A stretch of DNA of 34,197 nt from Acidobacteriota bacterium. GTDB lineage: Bacteria; Acidobacteriota; Terriglobia; Bryobacterales; Bryobacteraceae. A program made the translations under genes and the position numbers. Positions 9,742-19,673 of the stretch are shown here, piece by piece. Under the pieces are notes generated by a model that saw only the letters and a list, made by a program, of their open reading frames with translations, did not search any database and had not been told where the DNA came from. The stretch spans positions 1 to 34,197 of the forward strand of contig JAJYCN010000016.1 in the NCBI GenBank assembly GCA_021778335.1, written 5' to 3'. Position 1 is the first letter of the stretch. The number at the start of each line of letters is the position of its first letter.

Positions 9742-11175
9742 ATGTCGACTCCCAAATTGAATCTTGTCTCCGGCGGGAAGCCGGACTACACGCTACTTGC
9801 CACCTGTGCCGGTGACGAAGATACCGGGGGCGGTTTATGCGCCTTCGACGGTGACACGCTACAGGTCATCGACCGGGTCAGTAGCGCCGGATTGCGAGTC
9901 GAGGGCGATCGGATCATTCGGCTGATCCGTACTCCGATTTCCACCGGCGGCGGCGAGTTTGTCGTCTATGACGCTCGTGGGGTCCGGCAGTATTTCCGCG
10001 TCGATGAACTCAGCGATGGACACTACTTTGCCTGGGATGGCGACCATATCGTGGTCGCCTCAACCGGAACGAACAGCATCCTCTGGATATCGATGTCGGG
10101 CGCCGTCGATCGCGTCTGGCGCGTTCCCGGGGACGACGATTCCTGTCATCTGAACGAAGTCGTTCTCCACGACAACCGATTGTTCGTTTGCGTCTTCGGC
10201 GACTACGGCGACTACCGGGGCTACAAGGGCCGCGAACGAAGCGGCGACGGCTACGTCTTCGATCTCGAGACTGGGGAAAAGGTCGTGAGAGGACTCTGTG
10301 CGCCCCACAGTCCCCGGTACTTCGATGGCTCTTGGGCCGCCTGCAGTTCCATGCGAAACGAGTTCATCCAGTTTGCCTCCGATGGCGTGACACCGAAACG
10401 AACAGTTCTACTCGAAGGATTCACGCGCGGAGTCGCTGTGAGCGACGACTATATCTTCATCGGAGAAAGCGCCCGGCGCTCCGACCGCGGACGCGTCCAG
10501 GGCGGCTCCATCGCAGTCCTCTCCCGCGCAACATTTGAAACTGTCTCGCGAATTCAGCTCCCGTTCCAGGAAATTTCGGAACTCGCGCTCGCGCCACGGG
10601 AGCTCGTCGAAGGCACGCGAACCGGGTTCCGGACAAACCTGCTTCGGGTAAAGGAGAAGGACCAGCTCTATCTATTCCACGCGCTGGGAATCGAGCCGCA
10701 GAGACTCTGGGCGACCTCCGACCCGCTACGGCCGAGCCAATGCCGCGTGCGGGTCCGCGCAGAGATACCGGATTCCCTCGAAGTCGCAAAACTGACGCTC
10801 ATCAACTGTGCGATCGAAAACCTGAGTCATAGCTTCTACTGCACGGCGAGTTCGTACGCCGTGAGTCTCTCCTACAAGTGGCAGCGAACCGAACGTTCCC
10901 CAAGGATGGAGCACCAGGAGGGACTCCGGACAGGTCTTCCCTGCGTCCTCCCTCCCCACGGCAAGCTCAACCTTCGCATGGAAGTCATGCCTCCCCCGGT
11001 CCCCGGCGAGTATCGCTTCATCGTGACCCTCGTTCAGGACGGCGTCTGCTGGTTCGACGAAATCGACCCCGCCAACGCATGCTCCGCGGTCGTCGTTGTC
11101 CGTGAACGTCAACAAACCCAAACCCCTGATGCCTCCGCTCACTCCCCGGCTTACCTCGCCCCCCGCAAGAACTGA
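9742..11175 (+). CDS. TIGR03032/DUF4915-like protein with C-terminal carbohydrate-binding-like beta domain
   Basis: ATG at 9742 (MSTPKLNLVSGGKPDYTLLATCAGDEDTGGGLCAFDGDTLQVIDRVSSAGLRV). C-terminal ...LPPHGKLNLRMEVMPPPVPGEYRFIVTLVQDGVCWFDEI resembles modules attached to polysaccharide-biosynthesis proteins. Confidence 0.65.
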   Translation: MSTPKLNLVSGGKPDYTLLATCAGDEDTGGGLCAFDGDTLQVIDRVSSAGLRVEGDRIIRLIRTPISTGGGEFVVYDARGVRQYFRVDELSDGHYFAWDGDHIVVASTGTNSILWISMSGAVDRVWRVPGDDDSCHLNEVVLHDNRLFVCVFGDYGDYRGYKGRERSGDGYVFDLETGEKVVRGLCAPHSPRYFDGSWAACSSMRNEFIQFASDGVTPKRTVLLEGFTRGVAVSDDYIFIGESARRSDRGRVQGGSIAVLSRATFETVSRIQLPFQEISELALAPRELVEGTRTGFRTNLLRVKEKDQLYLFHALGIEPQRLWATSDPLRPSQCRVRVRAEIPDSLEVAKLTLINCAIENLSHSFYCTASSYAVSLSYKWQRTERSPRMEHQEGLRTGLPCVLPPHGKLNLRMEVMPPPVPGEYRFIVTLVQDGVCWFDEIDPANACSAVVVVRERQQTQTPDASAHSPAYLAPRKN

Positions 11176-12422
11176 GGATCCCGCCACACCCACACCCGCT
11201 GCGGGGCCTGATCGATCGGCACAGGTATCCGATTCCACTCCGACGTCGACGGCGAATTCACACCCCGCAACTGAATCCCAACGCTCATCGCCCCGCAAAG
11301 AACAAACAGCACCGTAAGACTCCGCCGCTTCCAACCCGCCGCGAGCGTAAGCTCCGCCGCCACCGGCACGAGCAGCACAATCAAACACGGCAATAAGTCG
11401 CACAGGCAGGCGCGGCCCATACGATGCCCCGCCCCACCACATCCGCCACCGCGAAGTGCCGAACCACCACGCCACCGCCAACACAGCCAACAGAATCTCC
11501 AAAGGCGCAACCGGATACAGCCGCCGGAAATACGGCAGAAACCTCACCCCCGCGAACAGCAGAAACGGACTGAACACAAACAGCCCGCGAGACGGACTCA
11601 CCAGCAGCGCGCTCAGCGGCCCCACCGGTACCGCGAACGGCCAGATCGTCGCCTCCGTCGCCCGGTAGTAAGGACTCAACCACTCCCCGAACGCCGCCAC
11701 GTGAAAAACAAACAGCGGCGCCGCGCCCGCCAACACTCCCACAACATAAGCCACCACCCGCCGCCGCGACACCACGAAAACCAGCACCGCAAACCCCACA
11801 ACCACAATGACATTCGCCGGCCGGATCGTATACGAGTAACCCGCGCAAACGCCCAGCCACAACGCCGCCCTCACCCCTCCCCGCGGAACCCTCTCATACA
11901 GCAAGATCGCGCCAACCAGAAACAACATCGTCGGCCCGTGCTGATACCCCCCCGGCTCGCCGACGAACAAGCCGCCGTCCCTACCGCGAACAAACCCGCC
12001 AGCGGCAACCTCGTCCGCAAATAAACAAACAGCAGCCCCGCCGCCAGCGCCGTAATCAAACTCGAACAAACCAACTCCAGCACCAGCGGCGGCCACTGCA
12101 ACGTCATCGCCTCCAGGTCGCGCCCGAAAACCGCGTACGCCTTATCCGCCGCCCAGACCATCGGCACAACCAACATCGGCACGCCCGGCGGATACACGTT
12201 CCAAAAATGCCCCCGTGCGGTCTCGACCGCCCAGTAGGCCTGCGGAAACTGGTCCCGGTACTCGTCGATGTTGGCGTCCCCGTGCCGGACCATGCTCACC
12301 GCCGCCGGAATCACAAAGTGCGGATCCCTCGAGTCCACCCGAGGCCCGGCAAGATAGAAGCAAAACACCGCGAAGAAAAACAACCCCGCCTCGAGCCACG
12401 CCGGCGCGCGCACTGTCTCCAT
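11151..12422 (-). pseudogene. polytopic membrane protein (GT39/mannosyltransferase-like), interrupted by two frameshifts
   Basis: N-terminus METVRAPAWLEAGLFFFAVFCFYLAGPRVDSRDPHF...LPLAGLFAVGTAACSSASRGG is in one frame; YQHGPTMLFLVGAILLYERVPRGG...WWFGTSRWRMWWGGASYGPRLP in a second; CDLLPCLIVLLVPVAAELTLAAGWKRRSLTVLFVLCGAMSVGIQLRGV... in a third, ending with a stop at 11151. First shift at a C7 run (G7 on coding strand) ~11947-11953; second ~11400-11412, a 1-nt excess relative to the 3.9-4.3 kb paralog. Confidence 0.75.
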
Positions 12423-12437
12423 CGAGGCGCCCGTTGG

Positions 12438-13214
12438 CTACGCTCCGCTCCGCGTCCTGCTCAAAAACTTCTCCACCCCCGCGCGGCAGTCCTCGGTCGT
12501 CCGCGCAATCGCATTCGCCTGCGCCCCCGCCTCCAGCGCCGCTTCGATGCCCAAAGCATCTATCTGGTACAGCAGCCGCTTGCCCAGCGTCACCGCCGAT
12601 GCGCTCTTCGAAGCCAGCATCGCAATAAACGCGGCCGCCTCCTCCGCGAACGCCGCGTCGCTGTAAACATGGTTCACCAGCCCCGCCGCCTCCGCCTCGC
12701 CAGCCGAAAAAATCTTCCCAGAAACAATCCACTCAAACGCCCGCCGCTCGCTCACGCTCCGCCGCAGAATCGCCATCGCCATCGCCGGCAGGAATCCCAG
12801 GTTCACTTCCGGATACCCGAACCGCGCGCTCTCCGCCGCCAGAATCACGTCGCAAGCCGTCGCCAGACCACACCCCCCGGCCAGTGCATTCCCTTTGACC
12901 AAAGCCACCACGGGAAGCCGGTGCCGCCGCGGCGCCAGAAATAAATCCGCCAGCCGCCGCGCTTCCTCGACATTCTCGAGCGTCGAACTCTCCATCGAAC
13001 GCCGCAGCGCCTCCAGGTCCGCGCCCGCGCAGAAATCCCGCCCCGCCCCCTCGACCGCAATCACCCGCAGCGATCCATCCGCCTCCGCCTCCTGAAGCGC
13101 CGCCCCCAGCTCTTGAATCGCCAACCCATCCAGCGCGTTCCGCTTCTCCGGCCGGTTCAGCGTAATCCGCGCCACCGGCCCCTCCACGGCATAGAGGATC
13201 CTCTGGTAACCCAT
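12438..13214 (-). CDS. enoyl-CoA hydratase/isomerase family protein
   Basis: MGYQRILYAVEGPVARITLNRPEKRNALDGL, FCAGADLEALRR, LVKGNALAGGCGLATACDVILAAESARFGYPEVNLGFLPA (crotonase fold motifs). Upstream 15 codons judged untranslated. Confidence 0.93.
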   Translation of the reverse strand: MGYQRILYAVEGPVARITLNRPEKRNALDGLAIQELGAALQEAEADGSLRVIAVEGAGRDFCAGADLEALRRSMESSTLENVEEARRLADLFLAPRRHRLPVVALVKGNALAGGCGLATACDVILAAESARFGYPEVNLGFLPAMAMAILRRSVSERRAFEWIVSGKIFSAGEAEAAGLVNHVYSDAAFAEEAAAFIAMLASKSASAVTLGKRLLYQIDALGIEAALEAGAQANAIARTTEDCRAGVEKFLSRTRSGA

Positions 13215-13259
13215 GCTTCCCTTGAGTATTGCACCCTCGCTTCCCGCTATCCTCATCAC

Positions 13260-13937
13260 GTGCCCCCTCTGCGGCTCAAATCAGGCAACGTGCACGTCTG
13301 GGTCGTCGACCTCGAATCCGCCCCGGCCACGCCCGGCATTTTGTCCCCCTCCGAACTCGCACGCGCCGGGCGCTTTCGCTTCGCCAAGGATCGCCGCGGC
13401 TTCATCGCCTCTCACGCCGCCCTGCGCCAGATCCTCGCAGCCTACACCGATCTCCATCCGGCCTCGCTCGATTTCATGACCCTCCCCCACGGAAAACCCG
13501 CCCTCGTCTCCGGCGGCCTCCAATTCAACCTCTCCCACTCCGGCGAACTCGCCGTCGTCGCCCTCGCCGCCGGCTGCGAATTAGGTGTCGATATCGAACG
13601 CCTCCGCGCGCAGGTCGAGATGGAAGCCATCGCGCGCCGCTTCTTTTCCCCAAGCGAAACCGAAGCGCTCCTCGCCTATCCCGAACCCGAGCGCGCACCC
13701 GCCTTCTTCCGCTGCTGGACCCGCAAGGAAGCCTACGTCAAAGCCATCGGCGGCGGCCTCACCATTTCGCTCTCGAGTTTCGTTGTCTCCCTCGAACCCG
13801 CCCGCGCCGAACTGCTCAGCGGCGTCGAAGCGCCCTGGACGCTCCACTCACTCGACGTCCACCCCTCCTACTGCGCGGCCCTCGCCGTCGCCTGCAATCC
13901 CGCCGAAATTTCCCTCCGCCGCTGGCTGCCCCGTTAA
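13260..13937 (+). CDS. 4'-phosphopantetheinyl transferase (Sfp/AcpT-like)
   Basis: Probable GTG start at 13260. Motifs FNLSHSGELAVVALAAGCELGVDIERLR and FFRCWTRKEAYVKAIGGGL. Confidence 0.92.
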   Translation: MPPLRLKSGNVHVWVVDLESAPATPGILSPSELARAGRFRFAKDRRGFIASHAALRQILAAYTDLHPASLDFMTLPHGKPALVSGGLQFNLSHSGELAVVALAAGCELGVDIERLRAQVEMEAIARRFFSPSETEALLAYPEPERAPAFFRCWTRKEAYVKAIGGGLTISLSSFVVSLEPARAELLSGVEAPWTLHSLDVHPSYCAALAVACNPAEISLRRWLPR

Positions 13938-15232
13938 GCCCCGGCCCCGTGGAACCGCGCCGCCGCGAATTTCAGATACTGCTCCCAGTCGTACGCCGTC
14001 ACGTTATGCTTGCCGGTCCTCACGTGGTAGTACAAATCCGCGCTCCCCACCGGCGTGTTCACCGGCGGCATCGTCGTCGTCCCCAAACCCTGCCGCCCGA
14101 ACAACTCCCACACCCCGCCCGCCACCATCGCCGAATAAAACTCACCCGGCGGGTCCGACGTGTGGTCTTCCTCCGCGCTCGCCACGTACAACGGCCGCGG
14201 CGCCGTCATCGCCAACAGCAGGTTCCCATCCACCGGCACCTGGTCCGGATGCCCCGTGTACCGGTGAAAATTCCCGCAAAACCAGTGCGGAAACGCCGTG
14301 TTCAGATGCTCGATCGTCTCGCCTTCCAGCCGCCGGTACAGCGACGCCCCGCCCTTGCCCGACTCATTCGAAATCACCAGCGCAAACCGCTCGTCCTGCG
14401 CCGCCGCCCACAGCGCCGTCTTTCCCAACCGCGAGTGCCCGATCAACGCAATCCGCCGCGGATCCACGCCCCGGTCGGTCTCCAGATAATCGACCATCCG
14501 GCTCAACCCCCACGCCCACGCCCCGATCGCGCCCCATTGGTCGCTGTCCGGCACGGTCTGCCCCGTCGCGAATAGCAGCGGTCTCACCCCGTGGCTCATC
14601 CCGCCGTCGAAGTCCGGCTCAATGTCGCCATAGTAAGCCGTCGCCAGCCCGAACCCCGCCGCCAGAATCTTCTCCACCTGCCACTGGGATGCCCCAGCCC
14701 CGCGTGTTCCCTCCGCCGCCGTGTGCTGCGCATAAGGCACGCTCGCCCCGCCCGCAATGCGCGGCGCGCTCGGGTCCCGCGTCCACACCTCCGCCAGCTC
14801 GATTCCCGGATCCGCCGCCACCGTGTGATTCCCGCCGAAATTCAACCCAACAAACACCGGCGCGCGCCGCTGTGTCTCCGCCGGCAGATACAGCAGAATA
14901 TGCACCGCCGGACCCACCCCACCCGCGAACTGCGCCACAACCTGCCGCCGCACCGCCAGGTTATTCAGCGCATGCCTGTCTTCCGACGTGACCCGGTATT
15001 CCACCTCCACACGCCGCTTCGGCGTCTGTCCGTAAACCTGCTCGGCAAAAAGCCGCATCAGCTCCGGACGCCGCCGTTTCTCCCATTCATGCGTGCTGCG
15101 AATGTGCTTGCCGTCCGAACCGGCCAGAGCATCCGGCAGCGGAAAGTCGGAGATTTTCGCCGGAGCCGCATGCGCCGCGCACAATCCCGCCGCACCGGCA
15201 AGGAACCCGCGGCGCGTCAGCCCCGGCCGCAC
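13934..15232 (-). CDS. secreted alpha/beta hydrolase, CE15 (glucuronoyl methylesterase)-like
   Basis: Tat-like signal (TRRGFLAGAAGLCAAHA), nucleophile motif IALIGHSRLGKTALWAAAQDERFALVISNESGKGG, LAMTAPRPLYVASAEED, late His in GKHNVTAYDW. GTG start. Confidence 0.8.
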   Translation of the reverse strand: MRPGLTRRGFLAGAAGLCAAHAAPAKISDFPLPDALAGSDGKHIRSTHEWEKRRRPELMRLFAEQVYGQTPKRRVEVEYRVTSEDRHALNNLAVRRQVVAQFAGGVGPAVHILLYLPAETQRRAPVFVGLNFGGNHTVAADPGIELAEVWTRDPSAPRIAGGASVPYAQHTAAEGTRGAGASQWQVEKILAAGFGLATAYYGDIEPDFDGGMSHGVRPLLFATGQTVPDSDQWGAIGAWAWGLSRMVDYLETDRGVDPRRIALIGHSRLGKTALWAAAQDERFALVISNESGKGGASLYRRLEGETIEHLNTAFPHWFCGNFHRYTGHPDQVPVDGNLLLAMTAPRPLYVASAEEDHTSDPPGEFYSAMVAGGVWELFGRQGLGTTTMPPVNTPVGSADLYYHVRTGKHNVTAYDWEQYLKFAAARFHGAGA

Positions 15233-15233
15233 G

Positions 15234-16298
15234 TCACTTTCCCCGGCCCGCCGGAACCGCGGCCTTGGCCGCCTCCGCCGGTTCTCCCGCTACCGCCCCC
15301 GGCGCGGGCAGCCCAAGCGCTTGCCGCAGCGCCGTTTCGACCCTCTGCCGGATATCGGGATTGTCCCGCAAAAACTGCCGCGCATTCTCGCGCCCCTGGC
15401 CGATCCTGTCGCCCTGATAGCTGAACCACGAACCGCTCTTCTCAATCAGGTTCTGCGCCACGCCCAGGTCCAGCAGATCGCCTTCCTTCGAAATCCCTTC
15501 CCCGTAAATGATGTCGAACTCGGCCTCGCGGAACGGCGGCGCCACCTTGTTCTTCACAATCTTCACCTTCGTCCGGTTGCCGATCACCTGCTCGCCTTCC
15601 TTGATCGCCGCAATCCGCCGGATGTCGGCCCGCACCGACGAGTAAAACTTCAGCGCCCGCCCGCCCGTCGTCGTCTCCGGATTCCCGAACATCACCCCGA
15701 TCTTCTCGCGAATCTGGTTGATGAAAATCAAACACGTATTCGACTTCGACACAATGCCCGTCAGCTTCCGCATCGCCTGCGACATCAGCCGCGCCTGCAC
15801 GCCCATGTGGCTGTCGCCCATCTCGCCGTCGAGTTCCGCCTTCGGCACCAGCGCCGCCACCGAATCCACCACCAGAACGTCAATCGACCCCGAAGCAATC
15901 AGCGCGCTCGTGATCTCCAGCGCCTGCTCGGCAAAATCCGGCTGCGACACCAGCAGATTGTCCACATCCACGCCCAGCTTCCGCGCATACACCGGATCGA
16001 GCGCATGCTCGACGTCGATGAACGCCGCCATGCCTCCAAGCCTCTGCGCCTCCGCCACTACCTGCAAAGCCACGGTCGTCTTGCCCGACGACTCCGGCCC
16101 GAAAATCTCGTTGATACGCCCGCGCGGAAAGCCCCCCACGCCCAGCGCGTAATCGAGCGAAATCGAGCCCGTCGAAATCGTCGACACGGGCACGATCGCC
16201 TCCTTCGCGCCCAGCCGCACAATCGACCCCTTGCCGAACTGTTTCTCAATCTGGCCCAGCGTCGCCGTCAGTACACGGCTCTTCTCTTTTTCGTCCAT
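15234..16298 (-). CDS. recA: recombinase RecA
   Basis: [109 protein letters not shown]. Confidence 0.99.
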   Translation of the reverse strand: MDEKEKSRVLTATLGQIEKQFGKGSIVRLGAKEAIVPVSTISTGSISLDYALGVGGFPRGRINEIFGPESSGKTTVALQVVAEAQRLGGMAAFIDVEHALDPVYARKLGVDVDNLLVSQPDFAEQALEITSALIASGSIDVLVVDSVAALVPKAELDGEMGDSHMGVQARLMSQAMRKLTGIVSKSNTCLIFINQIREKIGVMFGNPETTTGGRALKFYSSVRADIRRIAAIKEGEQVIGNRTKVKIVKNKVAPPFREAEFDIIYGEGISKEGDLLDLGVAQNLIEKSGSWFSYQGDRIGQGRENARQFLRDNPDIRQRVETALRQALGLPAPGAVAGEPAEAAKAAVPAGRGK

Positions 16299-16332
16299 CG
16301 GAATCTCCCTTTACGCGGCGGAATGCCCGCGG

Positions 16333-17277
16333 TTAAAGCTGCGGCGCGTAGTAACCCTTGCGGCAGCGCACAATCAAGTCCTTCCGGCCTTTCACCTTCA
16401 GCGTGACCGTGTGATACTTCCCGTCCGTCACCAGCGGTTCGGGCCGGTAGAACAGGTTGTACTGGTGCCGCAGCTCGTTGGCGATGTTCTCAAACGATTG
16501 CGACAGGTCGCTCGCCTTGAACGGGAAAAACGCCTCGCCCCCGGTCTCGCCCGCCAGGTACCTCAGCACCTTATCGCCGTCCGTCTCAACGCGCGTGATG
16601 TTCGTCGATATCGTGTAAATCACCACATCGGCCTTCTGCGCCATCTCGAGCGCCTGGTCCCGCGTGTAGCGGCTCACGTTGTCGTCGCCGTCGCTCAAAA
16701 TCACCATCGCGCGGCGGAATTTGTACAGCGGCTGATCGAGCATCAGCTTGTCGCGGCACGCATAGAAAATCGCGTCGTACAACGCCGTCCCGCCCCCAGG
16801 CCGCAGGTCGCGAATCGAATCCTCCAGCTTCTGCACGTCGTCGGTCAAATCCGCCACCAGTTCCGCCGACGAATCGAAGCTCACCACGATCGCCTTGTCC
16901 CGGTCTCGCTGCACCACGCTCCGCACGAAATCCGTCGCCGCCTCCTGCTGGAAGCGGAACCGGTCCCGGATGCTGTTGCTGGTGTCGATCAGAATCGCCA
17001 GCCGCAGCGGCAGGTCGGTCTCGGCCGTGAACTCGAGAATGTTCTGCGGCTTCTTGTTCTCGACCACCTGAAAATCGCTCCGGTTCAGATCGGTGACAAA
17101 TCGTCCCTTCTTGTCGCTGACCGTGAACAGCATGTTCACGCGCGTCACATCCAGCACAATCCGGTTGGCGTCTTTCTCAATCGGAGGCTGAGTCGAAGGC
17201 GGAGCGGGTTTCTCCACCTGCGCGGCCAAGGTGGCGGCAAGGGCAACGGGAACGATCCAGGCAAACATCAATTTCAC
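16333..17277 (-). CDS. VWA (VWFA-related, TIGR03436-like) domain protein
   Basis: Signal peptide, FQVVENKKPQNI, LAILIDTSNSIRDRF (MIDAS DTSxS), SDGDDNVSRY, FYRPEPLVTDGKYHTVTLKVKGRKDLIVRCRKGYYAP. Confidence 0.9.
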   Translation of the reverse strand: MKLMFAWIVPVALAATLAAQVEKPAPPSTQPPIEKDANRIVLDVTRVNMLFTVSDKKGRFVTDLNRSDFQVVENKKPQNILEFTAETDLPLRLAILIDTSNSIRDRFRFQQEAATDFVRSVVQRDRDKAIVVSFDSSAELVADLTDDVQKLEDSIRDLRPGGGTALYDAIFYACRDKLMLDQPLYKFRRAMVILSDGDDNVSRYTRDQALEMAQKADVVIYTISTNITRVETDGDKVLRYLAGETGGEAFFPFKASDLSQSFENIANELRHQYNLFYRPEPLVTDGKYHTVTLKVKGRKDLIVRCRKGYYAPQL

Positions 17278-17291
17278 GGCGGGCTTTCCTG

Positions 17292-17297
17292 ATTATA
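17292..17297 (-). promoter_or_regulatory. putative -10 element TATAAT upstream of the VWA-recA-esterase genes, overlapping the rluD-type 3' end
   Basis: Perfect TATAAT on the minus strand ~15 nt upstream of the VWA start, in a GCACTATAAT context also seen at 23443-23448. No convincing -35. Confidence 0.35.
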
Positions 17298-18198
17298 GTG
17301 CTTCCAGTTCCTTTAGCCAGCCCTCCAGTTCTTCCGGCATCGCCGAGGTGATCTCCACCGGCTCCCCCGTCGCCGGACTCGTGAACCGGATCCGCCGTGA
17401 GTGCAAAAAGAACCGCCCCGAATCATGCCCCGCCGCCCCATACAAACGGTCCCCCGCCACCGGATGCCCGATCGCCGCAAAATGCGCCCGGATCTGGTGC
17501 GTGCGTCCCGTCCCGATTCGCACCTCTACCAGCGTGAACCCCTTGTACCTTAGCAATCTTCGCCACCAGCTCACCGCCTCGCGCCCCCGCCCCAGCCGCG
17601 CCGTCATCCGCGTCCGGTGCGCCGGATCCCTCGTGATCGGGAGCCGGATCTCACCCCGCACCTCTTTCAACTCGCCCCGCACCAGCGCCACGTACACCTT
17701 CTCCACTTCCCGCCCCGCGAACTGCCGCGCCAGCGCGCGATGCGCCCGCTCCGTACGCGCCACCACCAGCACCCCGCTCGTCAGCTTGTCCAACCGGTGC
17801 ACAATCCCCGGCCGCAGCGCCTCCCCCGTCTCCGCCAGCTTCCCGTACCGGTGCAGCAGCGCGTTCACCAGCGTCCCCGAATGCGTCCCCGCGCCCGCAT
17901 GAACCGCCATCCCCGCCGGCTTGTCCACCGCGATGACATCGCTGTCCTCGTACAGCACCGTCACCGGCAGGTCCTCCGCCACCGCGCGCAGCGGAGGCGG
18001 CGCGGCCGGCTCCACTTCCACCACCTCGCCCCCGCGTAACCCAAGCGATGCCCTCACCGCCGCCCCGTTCACCGTCACTCTCCCCTCTTTCACCCACGCC
18101 TGCAAACGCGCCCGGCTGTGCTCCGGCATCTGCTCCCGAAGGAACTGGTCCAGACGCCACCCTCTAGCCGAAACAGGAACAGTCAAAATTGTTTTCAC
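17293..18198 (-). CDS. rluD: RluA/RluD family pseudouridine synthase
   Basis: N-terminal S4-like domain (LDQFLREQMPEHSRARLQAWVKEGRVTVNG), catalytic GIVHRLDKLTSGVLVVARTERAH, and VEVRIGTGRTHQIRAHFAAIGHPVAGDRLYG. Confidence 0.93.
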   Translation of the reverse strand: MKTILTVPVSARGWRLDQFLREQMPEHSRARLQAWVKEGRVTVNGAAVRASLGLRGGEVVEVEPAAPPPLRAVAEDLPVTVLYEDSDVIAVDKPAGMAVHAGAGTHSGTLVNALLHRYGKLAETGEALRPGIVHRLDKLTSGVLVVARTERAHRALARQFAGREVEKVYVALVRGELKEVRGEIRLPITRDPAHRTRMTARLGRGREAVSWWRRLLRYKGFTLVEVRIGTGRTHQIRAHFAAIGHPVAGDRLYGAAGHDSGRFFLHSRRIRFTSPATGEPVEITSAMPEELEGWLKELEAL

Positions 18199-18236
18199 TT
18201 CCGCCCTTTACTCTGCGCTGTTATGATTCTATTCCG

Positions 18237-19673
18237 ATGTCCGTGCGCTTCCGTTGGTGGGCGGCAACTTCCCTCTTCCTGCTGCTCCTCCTCTCGCGGC
18301 TCTGCCACTGGGGCGTCCTCTGGACCGAAGAAGCCTACCCCTCCGCCGCCGCCCTCCAAGTCCTCTACGGCAAAACGCTCTACCTTGGCGTCTGGTACGA
18401 CAAGCCGCCGTTCGCCGCCCTCATCTACCTGCTCTGGGGCGCCCACACTGGACTCGCCCTCCGCCTCGCCGGCACGCTCATCCTCTCGCTCGCCGCCGCC
18501 CTCGCCTGGCGCTTCGCCCGCGACCTCTGGGGTGAATCCGAAGCCTGGCTCGCCGCCGCCCTCCTCGTCTTCTTCCTCGTCTTCGATCTCCCCGCCTCCG
18601 TCATCGTCCTCGGCCCGGACCTCCTCATGCTCGCTCCCCACCTCGCCGCCGTCTGGCTCGCCTGGCGCCGCCGTCCTCTCGCAAGCGGCCTCACCGTGGG
18701 AGTCGCCTTCCTGTTCAACACGAAAGGCGCGTTCGTCCTCCTGGCCTGTCTCGTCTTCTGCCCCGCCGCCTGGCTCCCCCTCCTCGCCGGCTTCGCTCTG
18801 CCCAACGCCCTCGCTCTCGCGACCATGGCCTGGACCGGCTCGTTCAGCGCTTACTGGCTCCAGGTCTGGCAATGGGGACTCCTCTACGCCCGCGAAACTC
18901 CGTTCTCCCATCCCCTCCGCGAAGGCATCGTCCGCACCCTCGACTGGTCCGGCTTCCACGCCGCCCTCGTCATCGGAACCACCGTCTACTTCACCCGCCG
19001 CACCGGCCGCGAGCGCCTCCGGTTCGCCGCCTGGGCATTGCTCTCGCTTGCCGCCGTCGCCGGCGGCTGGCGCTTTTTCCCCCGCTACTACTTCCAAATC
19101 CTCCCCGTCGCCGTCCTTCTCGGAGCGCGCGGCCTCGCTCAACTTCGCCCACGCCTCCGCGTCCTCGCCCTCCTCACCCTCCTCGTCCCCGCTATCCGCT
19201 TCGGACCCCGCTACGCCATCCTTGCCGCGGACCTCGTCCACGGCACGCCGCCCCATTGGTCCGACCTCAACATGAGCCAGGACGCCCTCGCCGCCGCCTC
19301 CATCCTCGACCTTAACGCCAAACCCGGCGACACCCTCATCGTCTGGGGCTATCGCCCCGAAATATTCGCCGCCTCTCGCATGAACGCCGCCACGCCATTC
19401 CTCGACAGTCAACCCCTCACCGGCGTCATCGCGGACCGCCATCTCACCGGCTCCCACTCCTCCGCCCCGTCGCTCGCCGCATCCAACCGCCGCATCCTCG
19501 CCCGCTCCGCGCCCTCCTTCATCGCCGACGGCCTCGGCCCACTCAACCCCGCCCTCGCCGTCACCCGCTACCCCGATCTCGCCCCCTGGCTCGCCCACTA
19601 CCGCGAATTCGCACGAACCCCCATGACCGTCCTCTACCGTAGAACCGATTCCGCTCCGCCAGTTCCCCGGTAA
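18237..19673 (+). CDS. polytopic membrane glycosyltransferase (GT39/ArnT-like)
   Basis: ATG at 18237 (MSVRFRWWAATSLFLLLLLSRLCHWGVLWTEEAYPSAAALQVLYGKTLYLGVWYDKPPFAALI), many TM segments. Confidence 0.75.
   Translation: MSVRFRWWAATSLFLLLLLSRLCHWGVLWTEEAYPSAAALQVLYGKTLYLGVWYDKPPFAALIYLLWGAHTGLALRLAGTLILSLAAALAWRFARDLWGESEAWLAAALLVFFLVFDLPASVIVLGPDLLMLAPHLAAVWLAWRRRPLASGLTVGVAFLFNTKGAFVLLACLVFCPAAWLPLLAGFALPNALALATMAWTGSFSAYWLQVWQWGLLYARETPFSHPLREGIVRTLDWSGFHAALVIGTTVYFTRRTGRERLRFAAWALLSLAAVAGGWRFFPRYYFQILPVAVLLGARGLAQLRPRLRVLALLTLLVPAIRFGPRYAILAADLVHGTPPHWSDLNMSQDALAAASILDLNAKPGDTLIVWGYRPEIFAASRMNAATPFLDSQPLTGVIADRHLTGSHSSAPSLAASNRRILARSAPSFIADGLGPLNPALAVTRYPDLAPWLAHYREFARTPMTVLYRRTDSAPPVPR

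Noticed and set aside
10726-12096. 456-aa minus-strand ORF as a single intact gene
   Set aside because: Only its middle part is coherent membrane protein; the start and the C-terminal half are out-of-frame or antisense to the DUF4915-like gene. Treated as part of a frameshifted pseudogene.
13229-14991. Overlapping 448-aa and 468-aa plus-strand ORFs (13229..14575, 13585..14991)
   Set aside because: Arg/Pro/Ser low-complexity frames overlapping the PPTase and CE15-like genes; no motifs.
15093-17292. Long plus-strand ORFs (15093..16406, 16231..17292) opposite recA and the VWA gene
   Set aside because: Antisense shadows of confidently identified genes.
18195-19598. 467-aa minus-strand ORF antisense to the GT39-like gene
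   Set aside because: Glu/Gly-rich nonsense composition; plus-strand frame encodes a coherent polytopic membrane protein.
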